64,000 nucleotides of DNA, from assembly GCA_035079385.1 (NCBI GenBank), contig JAVHKY010000029.1, forward strand, positions 11,842,001 to 11,906,000. Reading direction: 5' to 3'. Source of the DNA: Aspidiotus rigidus. Taxonomy: Eukaryota; Arthropoda; Insecta; Hemiptera; Diaspididae. The notes beneath the pieces are model-generated. The model was not told the origin of the DNA, ran no database searches, and saw nothing but the letters and a program-made list of their open reading frames with translations. This document shows positions 35,101 through 44,750 of this stretch, piece after piece. The translations under genes were made by a program, and so were the position numbers. Each line of letters starts with the position of its first letter. Position 1 is the first letter of the stretch.

Positions 35101-36541
35101 GAAGACTATCGGACTATCAGTAGTTTCAAACTATCGGTTTTTGCCCATCACTAGAGAATTTCTTCATCTTTTACAACCCTCGAAAATTTAGTATTAGGTT
35201 ACCTCCGGTAAGGTTCCAACACAGGTGGGGTGTGGAAGGTATTCAAACGATCGCTGCAAGCGTAGCGGAATTCCGTATGAATTAACAGAGTTTGTGCGAC
35301 AGAAATTTTGCGTCGTGGTAATACCTCTATAATGTACCGTGCTTGAAACTAAAGGTGATTTTTTAGTTTTTCTTCAATTTCGCCAAAAATGATGAATTTC
35401 AGCGTGTACTCCTAAGGAACGAAATTGAAAAGTGGAAAATTTTATTTTGTATGAAGATATTTTTGAGAGATTTTGAAAAATTCAAAAACTTTGCGCGACG
35501 CTAGAAACGCTGCCCGGTCCGAATTGTCCGAGGACGTAACTAACAAGCGTTCATCATGGTTCCTAAACATTATCCGGGCAACATTACTATCACGTGGGTA
35601 CATCATAGCGCTTTAGCGGATGCACGATTCGTTGGACACTGCTATCTATTACTACTGTACTTGTATTCGGAGTGCAAGTGCGAAAGAGACGCGCTCTACA
35701 ATTTCAATGGTGTGGAAAAAAAGAACTTGATCATTTTCCGAAAATCTTCAGACCAAGATGAAAATGGTCTCATTTGAAAGACAATTTAAAGGCTAATCAA
35801 ACGTATTCTCTTTAACTTTTTAATTAAAGCTTTCGTTCCCAAGATATTTCGAGATTAGTTAACACGTAGTTGAATGGGAAATTGTACATGGTCACGTCTA
35901 TAAGAGAGTCGACAGTAGCGCGCGATCGCTACCAGCACTCCGAAGAATTAGCGGACGGAGTCCTGAAAAAATCTCCATAAATTTTTTGGCTTTCTGTGAC
36001 GGTAAATTGTTCAACTTTTCGTATTCTATGAATTAAAATTACTTTTATTAATACCCTAAGATTACCTAAAATGGTTCTTCATCACCATCGTGGCGCATTC
36101 TTCTATCATACCGTACATATGCCGCATTTTGTGAGTCGAAAAGGTAGGAATTAGTTTGTTTCTGACGACCTTCCATTCTTCTCCTCGTAAAGCAAAAACG
36201 CTATAAACAAGACGACCTCCCGCTGTGGCCGCTTCTTCTCCTCTATTGGAAAAATGACCGAAATCTTTTTTTGTTACTTGATTGATCAGGTCTGGATCAC
36301 GAATAAAAAGCACCGGCTGCAGTATATTATATACGCCAACGTAAGGCTCATTCGGTTCGGCCTGGTATATAGTTTCGTTAATTTCCTCCAATGAACGGCG
36401 ACCTAATAAGAGATCAAAAGAGGTGCCGAAGAGAAAATTTGTTTTTACAGTAACTATACCATGTTTCTTCCAGTAATCATTACGTTTCTTAAGATAAAAA
36501 TAAAATACGATGAACGCGCACAAAGTTAGCAGAAGGAACAT
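29172..36541 (-). CDS. Cytochrome P450, CYP3 clan / CYP6-like (P450-2)
   Basis: Intact gene; exons on the minus strand are 36541-36066, 33569-33196, 33094-32870, 32794-32543 and 29344-29172. Total 1500 nt, 499 residues. N-terminal anchor at residues 1-17; W123-x3-R127 in helix C; AGHETT at about 301-306; ETLR at 359-362; FDPENF at 413-418; heme loop FGSGPRICLG at 434-443 with ligand Cys441. Splice sites are GT-AG and exon lengths equal those of P450-1. Unlike P450-1, intron 4 is 3.2 kb (76 bp in P450-1). Exon 1 differs from P450-4 at three residues. Expected membrane-bound monooxygenase; substrate unknown. The start ATG is chosen by alignment of all four copies. Confidence 0.94.
29544..30231. 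mobile_element. TIR element in intron 4 of P450-2, with later MITE inside
   Basis: The ends GCTGCAGGCTGTCTCCCTG (29544) and AGGGAGACAGCCTACAGC (to 30231) are inverted and extend to roughly 35 bp with AAATRTAAAC-like sequence. Counterparts: 39998-40429 (unit B) and 55023-55455 (unit C). In unit A it is enlarged by the 240-bp hAT-type MITE. No clean TSD recognised. Confidence 0.55.
29930..30169. mobile_element. hAT-type MITE unique to unit A
   Basis: TIR CACAGAGTAAACAGAGGTCG is perfect at both ends. The 8-bp duplication TTCCTATG lies at 29922-29929 and 30170-30177. Units B and C show the empty site (single TTCCTATG). A second internal inverted repeat (CATCCAAATTCGTAGTTTAG and complement) makes most of it self-complementary. 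Confidence 0.92.
31315..31643. mobile_element. hAT-type MITE rich in GCTAACGGCTAA repeats (unit A)
   Basis: Flanked by GTTTTAGC (31307-31314 and 31644-31651), an 8-bp target duplication. Interior is a cluster of GCTAAC/GTTAGC words (for example GGCTAACGGCTAAC). Counterparts: 41530-41890 (B) and 56556-56927 (C, right flank lost). Confidence 0.8.
31783..32281. mobile_element. Long-TIR element with TTAA target (unit A)
   Basis: TTAA sits at 31779-31782 and 32282-32285. The ends GAATTGAAGGGTGATTTGGA and TCCAAATCCCCATTCAACTG are inverted and nearly the entire 499 bp folds back (TIRs about 200 bp, including GAGCCGAGTTATGGA). TTAA duplication suggests piggyBac or Kolobok mobilisation. No coding capacity. 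Confidence 0.75.
34424..35341. mobile_element. 8-bp-TSD DNA element in intron 1 of P450-2
   Basis: Perfect TIR CACGGTACATTATAGAGGTA at both ends and CTTGAAAC at 34416-34423 and 35342-35349. The 8-bp duplication fits hAT or P superfamilies. It was later split by the MITE at 34695-35153. Shared with units B (47352-48274) and C (61852-62776). Confidence 0.88.
34695..35153. mobile_element. Nested hAT-type MITE with CGATA cluster (unit A)
   Basis: Ends TAGTGTAGGGCAC and TTTTTGCCCATCACTA, flanked by GTGAATTT (34687-34694) and GAGAATTT (35154-35161, one change). Units B and C keep GTGAATTT on both sides. The interior has about fifteen CGATA/TATCG words, many as TATCGATA in CTATCGATACTACCGATAG-type palindromes. 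Confidence 0.85.
35342..36065. other. Intron-1 sequence of P450-2 next to exon 1
   Basis: Single-copy-like intron sequence shared with units B and C. A short + strand open frame (35556-35777) is broken by frame changes in B and C, so it is not maintained as coding. Confidence 0.45.
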
Positions 36542-36610
36542 GTTTGCACTTGAATCCGAACAATTTTTCTTTGCACATAAACTTGCGATAAGTTCAGTTT
36601 CTTATGCCAT

Positions 36611-36670
36611 ATTAAGCGTTAGTTTAGCGAGGTCATTTCGCCGCGCTGACGATTAATGAGTGAATATAAC
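36611..36670 (-). promoter_or_regulatory. Putative core promoter and 5' UTR of P450-2
   Basis: On the minus strand GTTATATTCA (36661-36670) precedes TCAGCGCGG (36641-36649) by about 20 nt, followed by GACCTCGCTAAACTAACGC. The TATA-like/Inr-like pair and the downstream block match those upstream of P450-1. Spacing is a little short for a TATA box, so this is tentative. Confidence 0.4.
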
Positions 36671-38499
36671 GTTTAAATGAAGTACGTGGGATCTCGTTCT
36701 CGCCCACCGCGCGTATATATTTGATAAGTGACGGATAATTATTTAGATATGATTGGAATAGTGCACAATTTGATGAATATAGATTTTCGTGAATAGCGTT
36801 TTGACCAAGGACACTCGAATTACTTCTCACCATCGGATTCGGATAGATGTTTATACGTGTTCCTATACACGAGTATAATTATTGCCTTAACATGGCTCAA
36901 CAATAAATGGAAGTGGAAGTCGAGTTTGTCAGCTGTTTAGCGACAGCGTACTGTTAACGTTACAGACCACTTTTCGCACGGGCCTCCGCCCCACCTGTAG
37001 CTGGAGATTTAGGCGCGTATTTTTAAAAATAAAACTTTACCTTGAAATTTTATTGGGAGAGAATACACGTGAGGTAGGACTATTTCCATCATATTTGTGA
37101 ATGGTCTGAGCTCAAGTTACTATCATCGATTTCATGAAAAGACTGAAAAACCTTATGACGGAATGAATTTAAAATCATAGATCTATCTAACTCCATGTGA
37201 AGCCGACGCCGTTCGACGTCACGTACATGTACAAAAAAAAATGCGCGAATATTTAACATCGTAGAAAATATATAGTTTACCCGTACCTTGATGATTCAAT
37301 TGGAGCAAACTCCCTGCATCCGTATACAAGCTCTTGGTATCCAAAAGATCATTCACCAACATTGTACGTAGTTTGTAAACCATTTTGTAGCTGCGTCCAA
37401 GCGATTGTAGTACCAAACAAGAACCTTCCGCCGCGTCTTGGTTTTTCCTTCGTGTTTTGTTTCAACCATCGCTATTGTAGAACTGGTTATAATTGTCCTC
37501 CTCTTCAAGTACGCCCCTATGTTTTGTTAGATCACGTCATCGAACCCTATCTTCCTTCACTCGCAATCTCCTCTGACACGCAGTTCATGAGAACTTAGGC
37601 CTAAGGCTTCAGCCTAGTAATATTAATGACAAACAGTACAACGGGCTCATAACTTTATTGACGCACTCATTCACTCCGCCTGTTCGCCACTCGTACTGTA
37701 CGCAGAATCTCGCCATCCTTAACGGGGTGTACACTGGATGTTGAAAGAATTCAAATTTTGTCTCGGATTTCAAACTAGGTTCAGGGAAGAGAAAGGATAT
37801 GAAACATGTCAATGTCGACATTATTTGGCGTTTTTGCGCAAAGAAAATTCAGCCCAAAATCCCATTCAACTGTTGCATTCATTTTGGTACACCCTATACG
37901 GGTAAGAAGAGTTTATACTCGTGAAAAAATTTATTTTGTAGATTGTGGCCAAAATAAATTGACTTAATTTAAATGAGAACAATTATCGATACCGTAAATA
38001 GTTTTCTGCCGCTTAATTTATGAAATAAAAATCAAGAATATTTAAAAGACTAATTTCGGAATTTTTCACCGCGAAAACGTAAAATTTGTTGTAACGCAAT
38101 TACGCATCGTTCAATTCTTTGATAATCAGTTTTGAGCCTTGCTCTTTCGAAATGCCAATAGACTGTGTTATTGTGACGTCACAACTATCGATAAAAGATC
38201 GATTTTGTCCATTTGGCATTTTGCTCCCATAAGAAATACATGTGGAGCAGAGATCACTACGCTACCAATTAAATAAGTATAAAAAATGATACGGTCACGA
38301 GATTTTTCTTTTCAAATAGCGAGAAGTTGATAAATGAAGAATATAAACTTTTCTGTAAACTTTAACATCTCATATTAAATTAATACCATGGTCATTCTTG
38401 CTCCGCATGTATTTCTTATAGGGACGCAATTTCGAATGGATATATTTTCAGCAGAATAGTGCGTTGTCACAAATAACACAGTCCATACAATATTTGGAA

Positions 38500-39480
38500 G
38501 GTTACGGTGACTGAGCACACTACCTTCAAATTCCTTATATATTATATGTAAACGATTCTACTCCTCGAGACGATTCTAAGAATATATACTTCTTCACCCC
38601 CCGACGATTTTTTCGCTAAGAAATCGTCGATCGAAGTTGCGCAAAATCGACAAAATCTGCGCGAAACTCTCATTCGGGTGATTCACGTTCGCGCTTTTTT
38701 TGTACCGCAATCACCATGAATCATTCGCGCGCTTTTATTATTATTTTTATACGGCAATCGTTTGGGCGAGGTGGGAACGTGGGAGTTTTGAAGGGCGGGA
38801 AAATATTTTGGCGCGAGACAAATGTCCGTACGTTACAGGAACATGAAACGATTCTGACGATTTTTCTAAAAATAATATACTTTTACCCGGCCGGACGATT
38901 TTTTCGCTAAGAAATCGTCGATCAAAATCGACACTTCTACAATATTACGAGAGCACTGTCCCTGTTGTCTTTAAGTTAATGTCCTTGTCAAGTAAGGATA
39001 CTGTCCGTGCAGTCTCTTGGTGAATGTTATCTTTGGAAATACCGGTAATATCAAAGCACTATGTAATAGGAACCCTCGTTTATTGAACCCTATTGAATGG
39101 TTCGCAATCACTTGTACACAAATGTAATACCCTGTACATTGAACTCTACCCAACACAGCAGGGATTCACGTTACTTCTTACCTGCATGTACCTACATGAA
39201 TAAAAGAATGTGGAAGGGAAAAGCGCGCGAACGAACTACAGAAACTACCTAAAGCGCGCTTAACGGGTTGTTACCTACAAGAAGAAGCGCGCCAATTTTG
39301 TTGATTTTGCGGGAATTGTGTTGATTTCGCGCAACTTCGATCGACGATTTCTTAGCGAAAAAATCGTCGGGGGGGGGGGGGGGTGAAAAAGTATATATTT
39401 TTAGAATCGTCTCGAGGAGTAGAATCGTTTGCATATAATATATAAGGAATTTGAAGGTAGTGTGCTCAGTCACCATAACC
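38500..39480. mobile_element. 981-bp element with about 150-bp TIRs (unit B only)
   Basis: Ends GGTTACGGTGACTGAGCACA and TGTGCTCAGTCACCATAACC are inverted. TIRs continue about 150 bp through ACGATTCTACTCCTCGAGAC and a self-complementary CGACGATTTTTTCGCTAAG...CGTCG hairpin, repeated a third time near 38894. A G-run lies at 39369-39383. The empty site in units A and C shows no clear duplicated target. No transposase seen. Confidence 0.82.
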
Positions 39481-39488
39481 CATTACCT

Positions 39489-39623
39489 GGATCCTTTTTT
39501 AGCCAAACCCAACCAAGCGAAATGATAACAATCTAGAGAAATGTTCCTTTACTATGAGCGGAGATTCTCCTTTTCCCCAGATCGTTCTCATGTCGCTTGG
39601 TTGGGTTTGGCTAAAAAGGGTCC
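39489..39623. mobile_element. 135-bp MITE at the stop codon (unit B copy)
   Basis: Counterpart of 29035-29169, ending three bases before the TAG of the P450-3 terminal exon (39626-39628). The right target copy reads ATCT instead of ACCT. Confidence 0.78.
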
Positions 39624-41529
39624 ATCTACAAATCTCCAATCTCTTGAACTGACAACCACATTCCATTCTTTGGAGAATTGAAAATACCGTTTGGCTTCAG
39701 AATGGGTGGTATCTCTGTTTTACTGCAGCATGATAGTTTGTAGCGCAACAATACACTCACAAGACAAACTTTAATTTCTAATATGGCAAAACGCAGACCT
39801 GTAAAGAACATAATATCATGTAAATACGAATAATTATTATAATACAATAGATAGATCACACTCCTTGGAAAGGAGTTTAAAATGAATACCAAAGATAGGC
39901 ATATCTGAACAATAATTATAATTTCTGTCAATAGATAAATTCATCAATGTTGTCAAAGAGTCAATTTGCAAACTGATAAGGGTAGAGCAGGTCACACGCT
40001 GCAGGCTGTCTCCCTGCATTATTTACATAAACTTCTCTTCTGAATTCCCATAAGTTGTACTCTAATAACGCCTAGGACAGAGTAATCGCAGCATCCGATG
40101 CGAGATGCGAAAGATTAGATTTAATTCTATTCACTCGCATCTTGTATTGTTTCTCGCGCGTTCCCATTGGCTATGTACATTTTCTTGGCACCTTGCAGCC
40201 ACTCTGTTTGTGGCGTAAAATGCAAATATCACTCAAAATGAATGATTTCTTAGGTACTGGTGGTTCAGAATGGGAAAGTAGAGACTTTTAGCTGTTACAC
40301 GAACTAACAAACTCCTAAAAATGGCTGTTAATTTTAGAAATATCCCTGTTTCAGCAAAGGTGTTTTTATTCCTATGGCAATTTACATGTAAAACATTTAT
40401 TTACATTTCTCAGGGAGACAGACTACAGCAATGCTGTATAGGTACAAAGTTGAATTGATGTATATCCAAATTGAACATCAGACAAACTGTATCTTTTAGA
40501 TAATGAAGGAAATTAACTTTCTTCCTGATTGTTGATTTAGGTATACATGTAAGGCTCAGAAGTTTGTCATGCAAACTTGTTCTTACACCATTTAGATATG
40601 TTCAGAGATGCCTTAATTACTTACTTGACTATCCAGCTACAATACTGCAAAATCAGTAAGCACTGGCGTCATTTGAACCGAGCATCCTCTAGGATTGCTA
40701 ACAATGTGCGCAATTTATTCAACAGTAACAGTGCTTTTACCAAAATTGTAAGAGGTTTTAACTGTTTCAAGACTATGGCGTATGATGGTAGAAAAATGAA
40801 GAATCTGGAACAACTCTTGAATGAAGCGGAATCAAAGGTTTTATCATTTTATCCAATTTGTAGAATGTGCGTTAGTAAGGTGAACATCTTTCATGGGATT
40901 CAAGAAGCCAAATCTGCTTCATTTAAGAGTTATTTCATTTTCTTCATTTTTCTCCCATATACATTCATAGTTTTGAAACCTTGTAGCTTGTACAATTTCT
41001 CCCTGCTGCAGCGCGATGACAGCGCTGCCAGTTCAACTAGAGACAAGCGCTTATATACTTGCAACTTGCAACTTTGAATGCAAGTGCTAATACAACGCTA
41101 CCAACACAAAAATTTGTGAGAACCATAGAGCGTTCTTACCTACATCAATCAACTCTGGTATGGCAGAGCATGTAGCTCTGCATTGAACAAAATCATCGTC
41201 ATAGTCATTCGTTCACAAATATGACGTCACAAATAATCAGTTTACACTTTTCTGTCGATCACCTATTTTAACTCTAGGTTATTGCTTTTGTTAGACTGTT
41301 AGAGTAGGGCTCTATAGTTTCACAAAGCCACAAAGGTATGCTGGGCCGCCATTTTGGTTTGAAAACTTGACGCTCCCATTTAAATTAATGGAACTTTGAA
41401 GTTTGAACGACATCTTTGCAAAAAGTACAAGATGGGTTATTCATGTTTTCATTTAGAATGAAGTAGTGATCAACTTTTCTTTAGACAAAAAAACTCTTTT
41501 TTTGTTTTTCCCTCTCAGCAGGTTTTAGC

Positions 41530-41890
41530 TAGGGCTGCTTAGCCATAGTATTGACTAAAAACTAGCTAACCCTCCAAATTGATTGGCTTCGGCTATCAGC
41601 TAACGAGTAATGGCTCATCCAGTCTCATTGGGTGGCTAACAGCTAGCTAAATTGAGGCCAATATAAAATGGCTAACAACTAAGAGCTAAAAGCTGACGGT
41701 TGAAAGTAGAGGATCCAATGTGAAGAGGTGAGGAGTGGGGAAGAGAAAATATTAGCCGTTAGCAATTCCAATTCAAATGGCTAATGGCTAACGTAATTTC
41801 ATTAACTAGCTAACGGCTCGTCAATTTTGGATGAAAATTGCTCGGCTAACGGCTAACAGCTAATGGCTTCAGTTTAGCCAAACAGCTCTG
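41530..41890. mobile_element. hAT-type MITE rich in GCTAAC words (unit B)
   Basis: TAGGGCTGCTTAGCC...GGCTAAACAGCTCTG-type ends flanked by GTTTTAGC at 41522-41529 and 41891-41898. Best-preserved copy of the family in 31315-31643. Confidence 0.82.
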
Positions 41891-42002
41891 GTTTTAGCAT
41901 CACTTGAATATTTTCAAGTTGTGCTGCGAAGCATTACGGGATTAAACTTGTATCACATTGGTGGCCTAGTATACCCTGTTAGAGTCATGGACTATTATAA
42001 TA

Positions 42003-42130
42003 GAGAGTTTTTGCATTCGAACGTTATTGAAATAACGTAACGCTAACGTTAAATTTTCCCATTGCTCACAATGAGAAAATTTAGTGTTAACGTTACCGTA
42101 ACATGATAACGTCCCAGTGCAAAAACTCTC
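42003..42130. mobile_element. 128-bp MITE with TAATA duplication (unit B)
   Basis: Perfect 13-bp TIR GAGAGTTTTTGCA, target TAATA at 41998-42002 and 42131-42135; units A and C retain the empty site. The interior is palindromic around AACGTTAAATTTTCCCATTG. Confidence 0.93.
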
Positions 42131-42162
42131 TAATAATATGGGGTCCGCTAAACAGATGTTAA

Positions 42163-42431
42163 GAATTGAAGGGTGATTTGGACTAAATTTGTCGTGGCTC
42201 AAAAACGCGAAACGTTAGGCGTATAGTTTAAACATACAAAATTTATATCATAATTTTATCTTTAATTTGCGTCAAATACAAAGTTTCTATGTCTTCTCTG
42301 AGCCGAGTTATGGACCAAAATGTGCAAAAAATTGACCAATTTTTCAAAATTCTCAAAAATCAAAAATCTATTGAACGTCCATATTTTACTTGATTCGAAA
42401 ATGAATTCCGAAAAAAGTCCCATGACCTGAA
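42163..42431. mobile_element. Left half of TTAA element, cut at the P450-3 rearrangement
   Basis: Same as the left half of 31783-32281, with TTAA at 42159-42162. It stops at 42431 where the Penelope-like sequence begins, fixing one breakpoint of the exon-4 deletion. Confidence 0.75.
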
Positions 42432-43839
42432 TTGGAAACAAACCAACAGTTTGTTTCCAAATATTCCTAAGGCTGCTACTATCCAGCGGATGGGTGAGCT
42501 ACTCATCAGAGCTAACATTCCTCACAATGAGCTTCAGGAATTTTTTGATCTCCTGAATACTTGCTGGTCCCCTAACTTCTGTAAATTTGAAGGGAAATTT
42601 TTCGAGTTCCCTGAGGAAGTAGGGATCCCTATTGGATCACCTCTAGGCTCTCTTATCTCCGAAGTTTTCATGTCTAAGTTTGAACTTGACCTCTTTTCCT
42701 CGAACCAGGTGTTACTTAATCATATTCACTACTGGCACAGGTACGTTGATGACGTTCTATGTACCTGGACTGGTCACCCAGATCTCCTTGGTGAGTTTCT
42801 GAGGTATCTCAATTCCTGGTACCCTTCCATCAAATTTACGTTGGAAATAGGGGTATTTTCCATCAACTTTTTGGATTTATCGATCTCTATAATAGACGGT
42901 ATCCATAAGTTTGGAATTTACAGGAAAGATACTACGACCGATGTTTTAGTCCACGGTGGTTCGTTCGGTCCTGTTGCTCATAAGATGGCTGCTTTTCATA
43001 GCCTAGTTCACAGACTGACTCGTATTCCGTTGAGTCAATCTGCTTTTAAGAAAGAATTACTTACCATAAAACACCTGGCTAGAGTGAATGGAGTCAATGT
43101 CGACGTTGACGTGATGGTTCGGAGGAAAGTTACGAGGAGCCTTCTTGATTCCACCACCTCCCTCCCCCGAGACACGATCCGTGATCGCCGTTTGCGTTGG
43201 ATCAGTCTCCCATTCCTGGGGAATTTCTCCCAGCAATTGGGTCGGGCCCTTCGCCCGTTTGGTTTCAGACCCGCGTTTTACAACCTCACCACAGTCAAGA
43301 GGTTGTTTGTGAGACTGAAGGATCCCATACCGGTTGATGAAAGGAGTGGTGTTTATAAGATGGAATGTGAGGATTGTGGAGGCTTTTATATTGGTGAGAC
43401 CAGCCGCCAGATGAAAGTTAGAGTAGCTGAGCACCTGAAGTCTTGGAAGAAGGGACGCTTAGGGGAGTCAGCTTTCGCTGATCATTTGATTAACAGTGGC
43501 CACAGTTTCCGCGAGGGATCCGAAAAGCTCCTCCATAAGGAGAATTCCTACCGTAAACGTATCGCCCTCGAGAATATAGAGATACTGCGTCACCTCAACA
43601 CTGACGGTATCACTATACTCAACTCGTATATTCCGGAAGATGGCTTGATCGAACAGGTTTATGATTCACACCGTGATTTCTCGTTCGGACGATCTTAATA
43701 CCTCTTCCTTCTCATTCGTTCGTCAGTTGCTTTCATTTCAGGTTTGAAGATGGTTGTTTAACCGAAAGCGCTCCCTTCGTTTTTATTTTCTGCGGTTTGC
43801 ATTTGTTTACTCTCCCTGTAGTGTATTCGTTTTTTCGTT
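42432..43839 (+). mobile_element. 5'-truncated Penelope-like retroelement replacing P450-3 exon 4
   Basis: The insert starts with a 12-bp-arm palindrome (TTGGAAACAAAC, 5-nt spacer, GTTTGTTTCCAA; 42432-42460), runs through RT and GIY-YIG endonuclease coding sequence, and ends at 43839. P450 exon-4 sequence resumes with ACGATGAATTTGG. The 3' noncoding part is 43699-43839. Confidence 0.9.
42451..43698 (+). pseudogene. Penelope-like RT / GIY-YIG endonuclease (5' truncated)
   Basis: 415-codon open frame. It begins inside RT at the S-L-F-P-N-I-P box, then GIPIGSPLGSLISEVF, the catalytic RYVDD (YWHRYVDDVLCTW) and thumb sequences. The C-terminal endonuclease has GVYKMECEDCGGFYIGETSR (GIY-YIG) and the downstream R...H...H...E pattern (VAEHLKSW, FADHLINSGH). 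RT domains 1-2 and the N-terminus are missing, so it cannot be autonomous, yet the frame has no stop and looks young. Related to the decayed copy at 50780-52213. Confidence 0.9.
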
Positions 43840-44750
43840 TACGATGAATTTGGTAACTGGTACGCCTCTGTACACGTCCTTCCAGTGACGGTTATCGGGC
43901 CGTGTAGTCTTAATGTCTCTAGACAACAGAAAATAATTCCTTGCTACATGATCCTGGAAGTGCAATCATAAGCTACATGATATTCCCCCTTACCAGAGAC
44001 AACCATTTCCAAATACTTTAAATTTTTCACCGTATCGTAGTCTAAAATTCCATTGTTTGCCTCTTTAGCTGCATTAATTTCGTCTCGCAGCTTTTCTTGG
44101 ATTTCAGGATGCAGAGCGAGCTCGTAAAAAGCGAACGAGGATGTGTGTCCCGTTGTTTCATGGCCAGCGAAGTAAAATACGAACATGTTTGAAGCTATAT
44201 GGTTATCGGTGAACAAATCTAGAAACAAAATATTCAAGAACTACCCGTTGATAACGAATCTAAATCCATAGGATTTTATTTGGGCATAATATTTCATTAT
44301 CACGCATCAATCTACATACGGCTGGCCTTGTTGTCCTCTTCGTCTCGTATATCCAACATGAGTTGAAGATAATCTCCCCTCCGTGTCGACTCTTTACGAC
44401 GTAATTCTTCGGCATCGTGTAGCAGATCAAAAAAAAAATTTTCTACTTCTTCCGATGTTTGCTTCAAGTCGAGCAATTTAATCAAACTGGGACACAGTAG
44501 TCGTAAAACAACCCGAAGAGTATTTTTGAAACCAGAAAAATCGGTCATCATTTTCGCAATTTTTCGGTAAAGAGAATCGGAATCTTTCAGCGTGTTAAAC
44601 TGCAAACCAAAAGCGCAGCGACCGAGTACGTCCAAAGTATAACGGGTCATTATCTCTCTCATGTCTACAGGTTCGTCAATATTCGAAGCGAGACTGAAAG
44701 CAAAGAACATTCGTTACCTCGATTACATTTGGATAAAATCAAAACTACAC

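Larger units (their letters stand above)
27780..37195. repeat. Tandem segmental duplication, unit A (contains P450-2)
   Basis: Sequence from TTTCAAATCTATCC at 27780 to ATCTAT...ACTCCA at 37195 recurs in unit B (37297-50228) and unit C (53268 to window end) with only scattered substitutions apart from insertions and deletions. Each unit holds one full P450 gene, its introns and its 5' flank. A 101-bp unique spacer (37196-37296) separates A from B. Confidence 0.92.

Noticed and set aside
40577..41077. 166-codon + strand open frame in intron 4 of P450-3
   Set aside because: The equivalent in unit A has a 14-nt deletion and in unit C a stop, so the frame is not maintained.
43057..43434. 125-codon minus-strand frame across the Penelope-like gene
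   Set aside because: Antisense shadow of the RT/GIY-YIG coding sequence.
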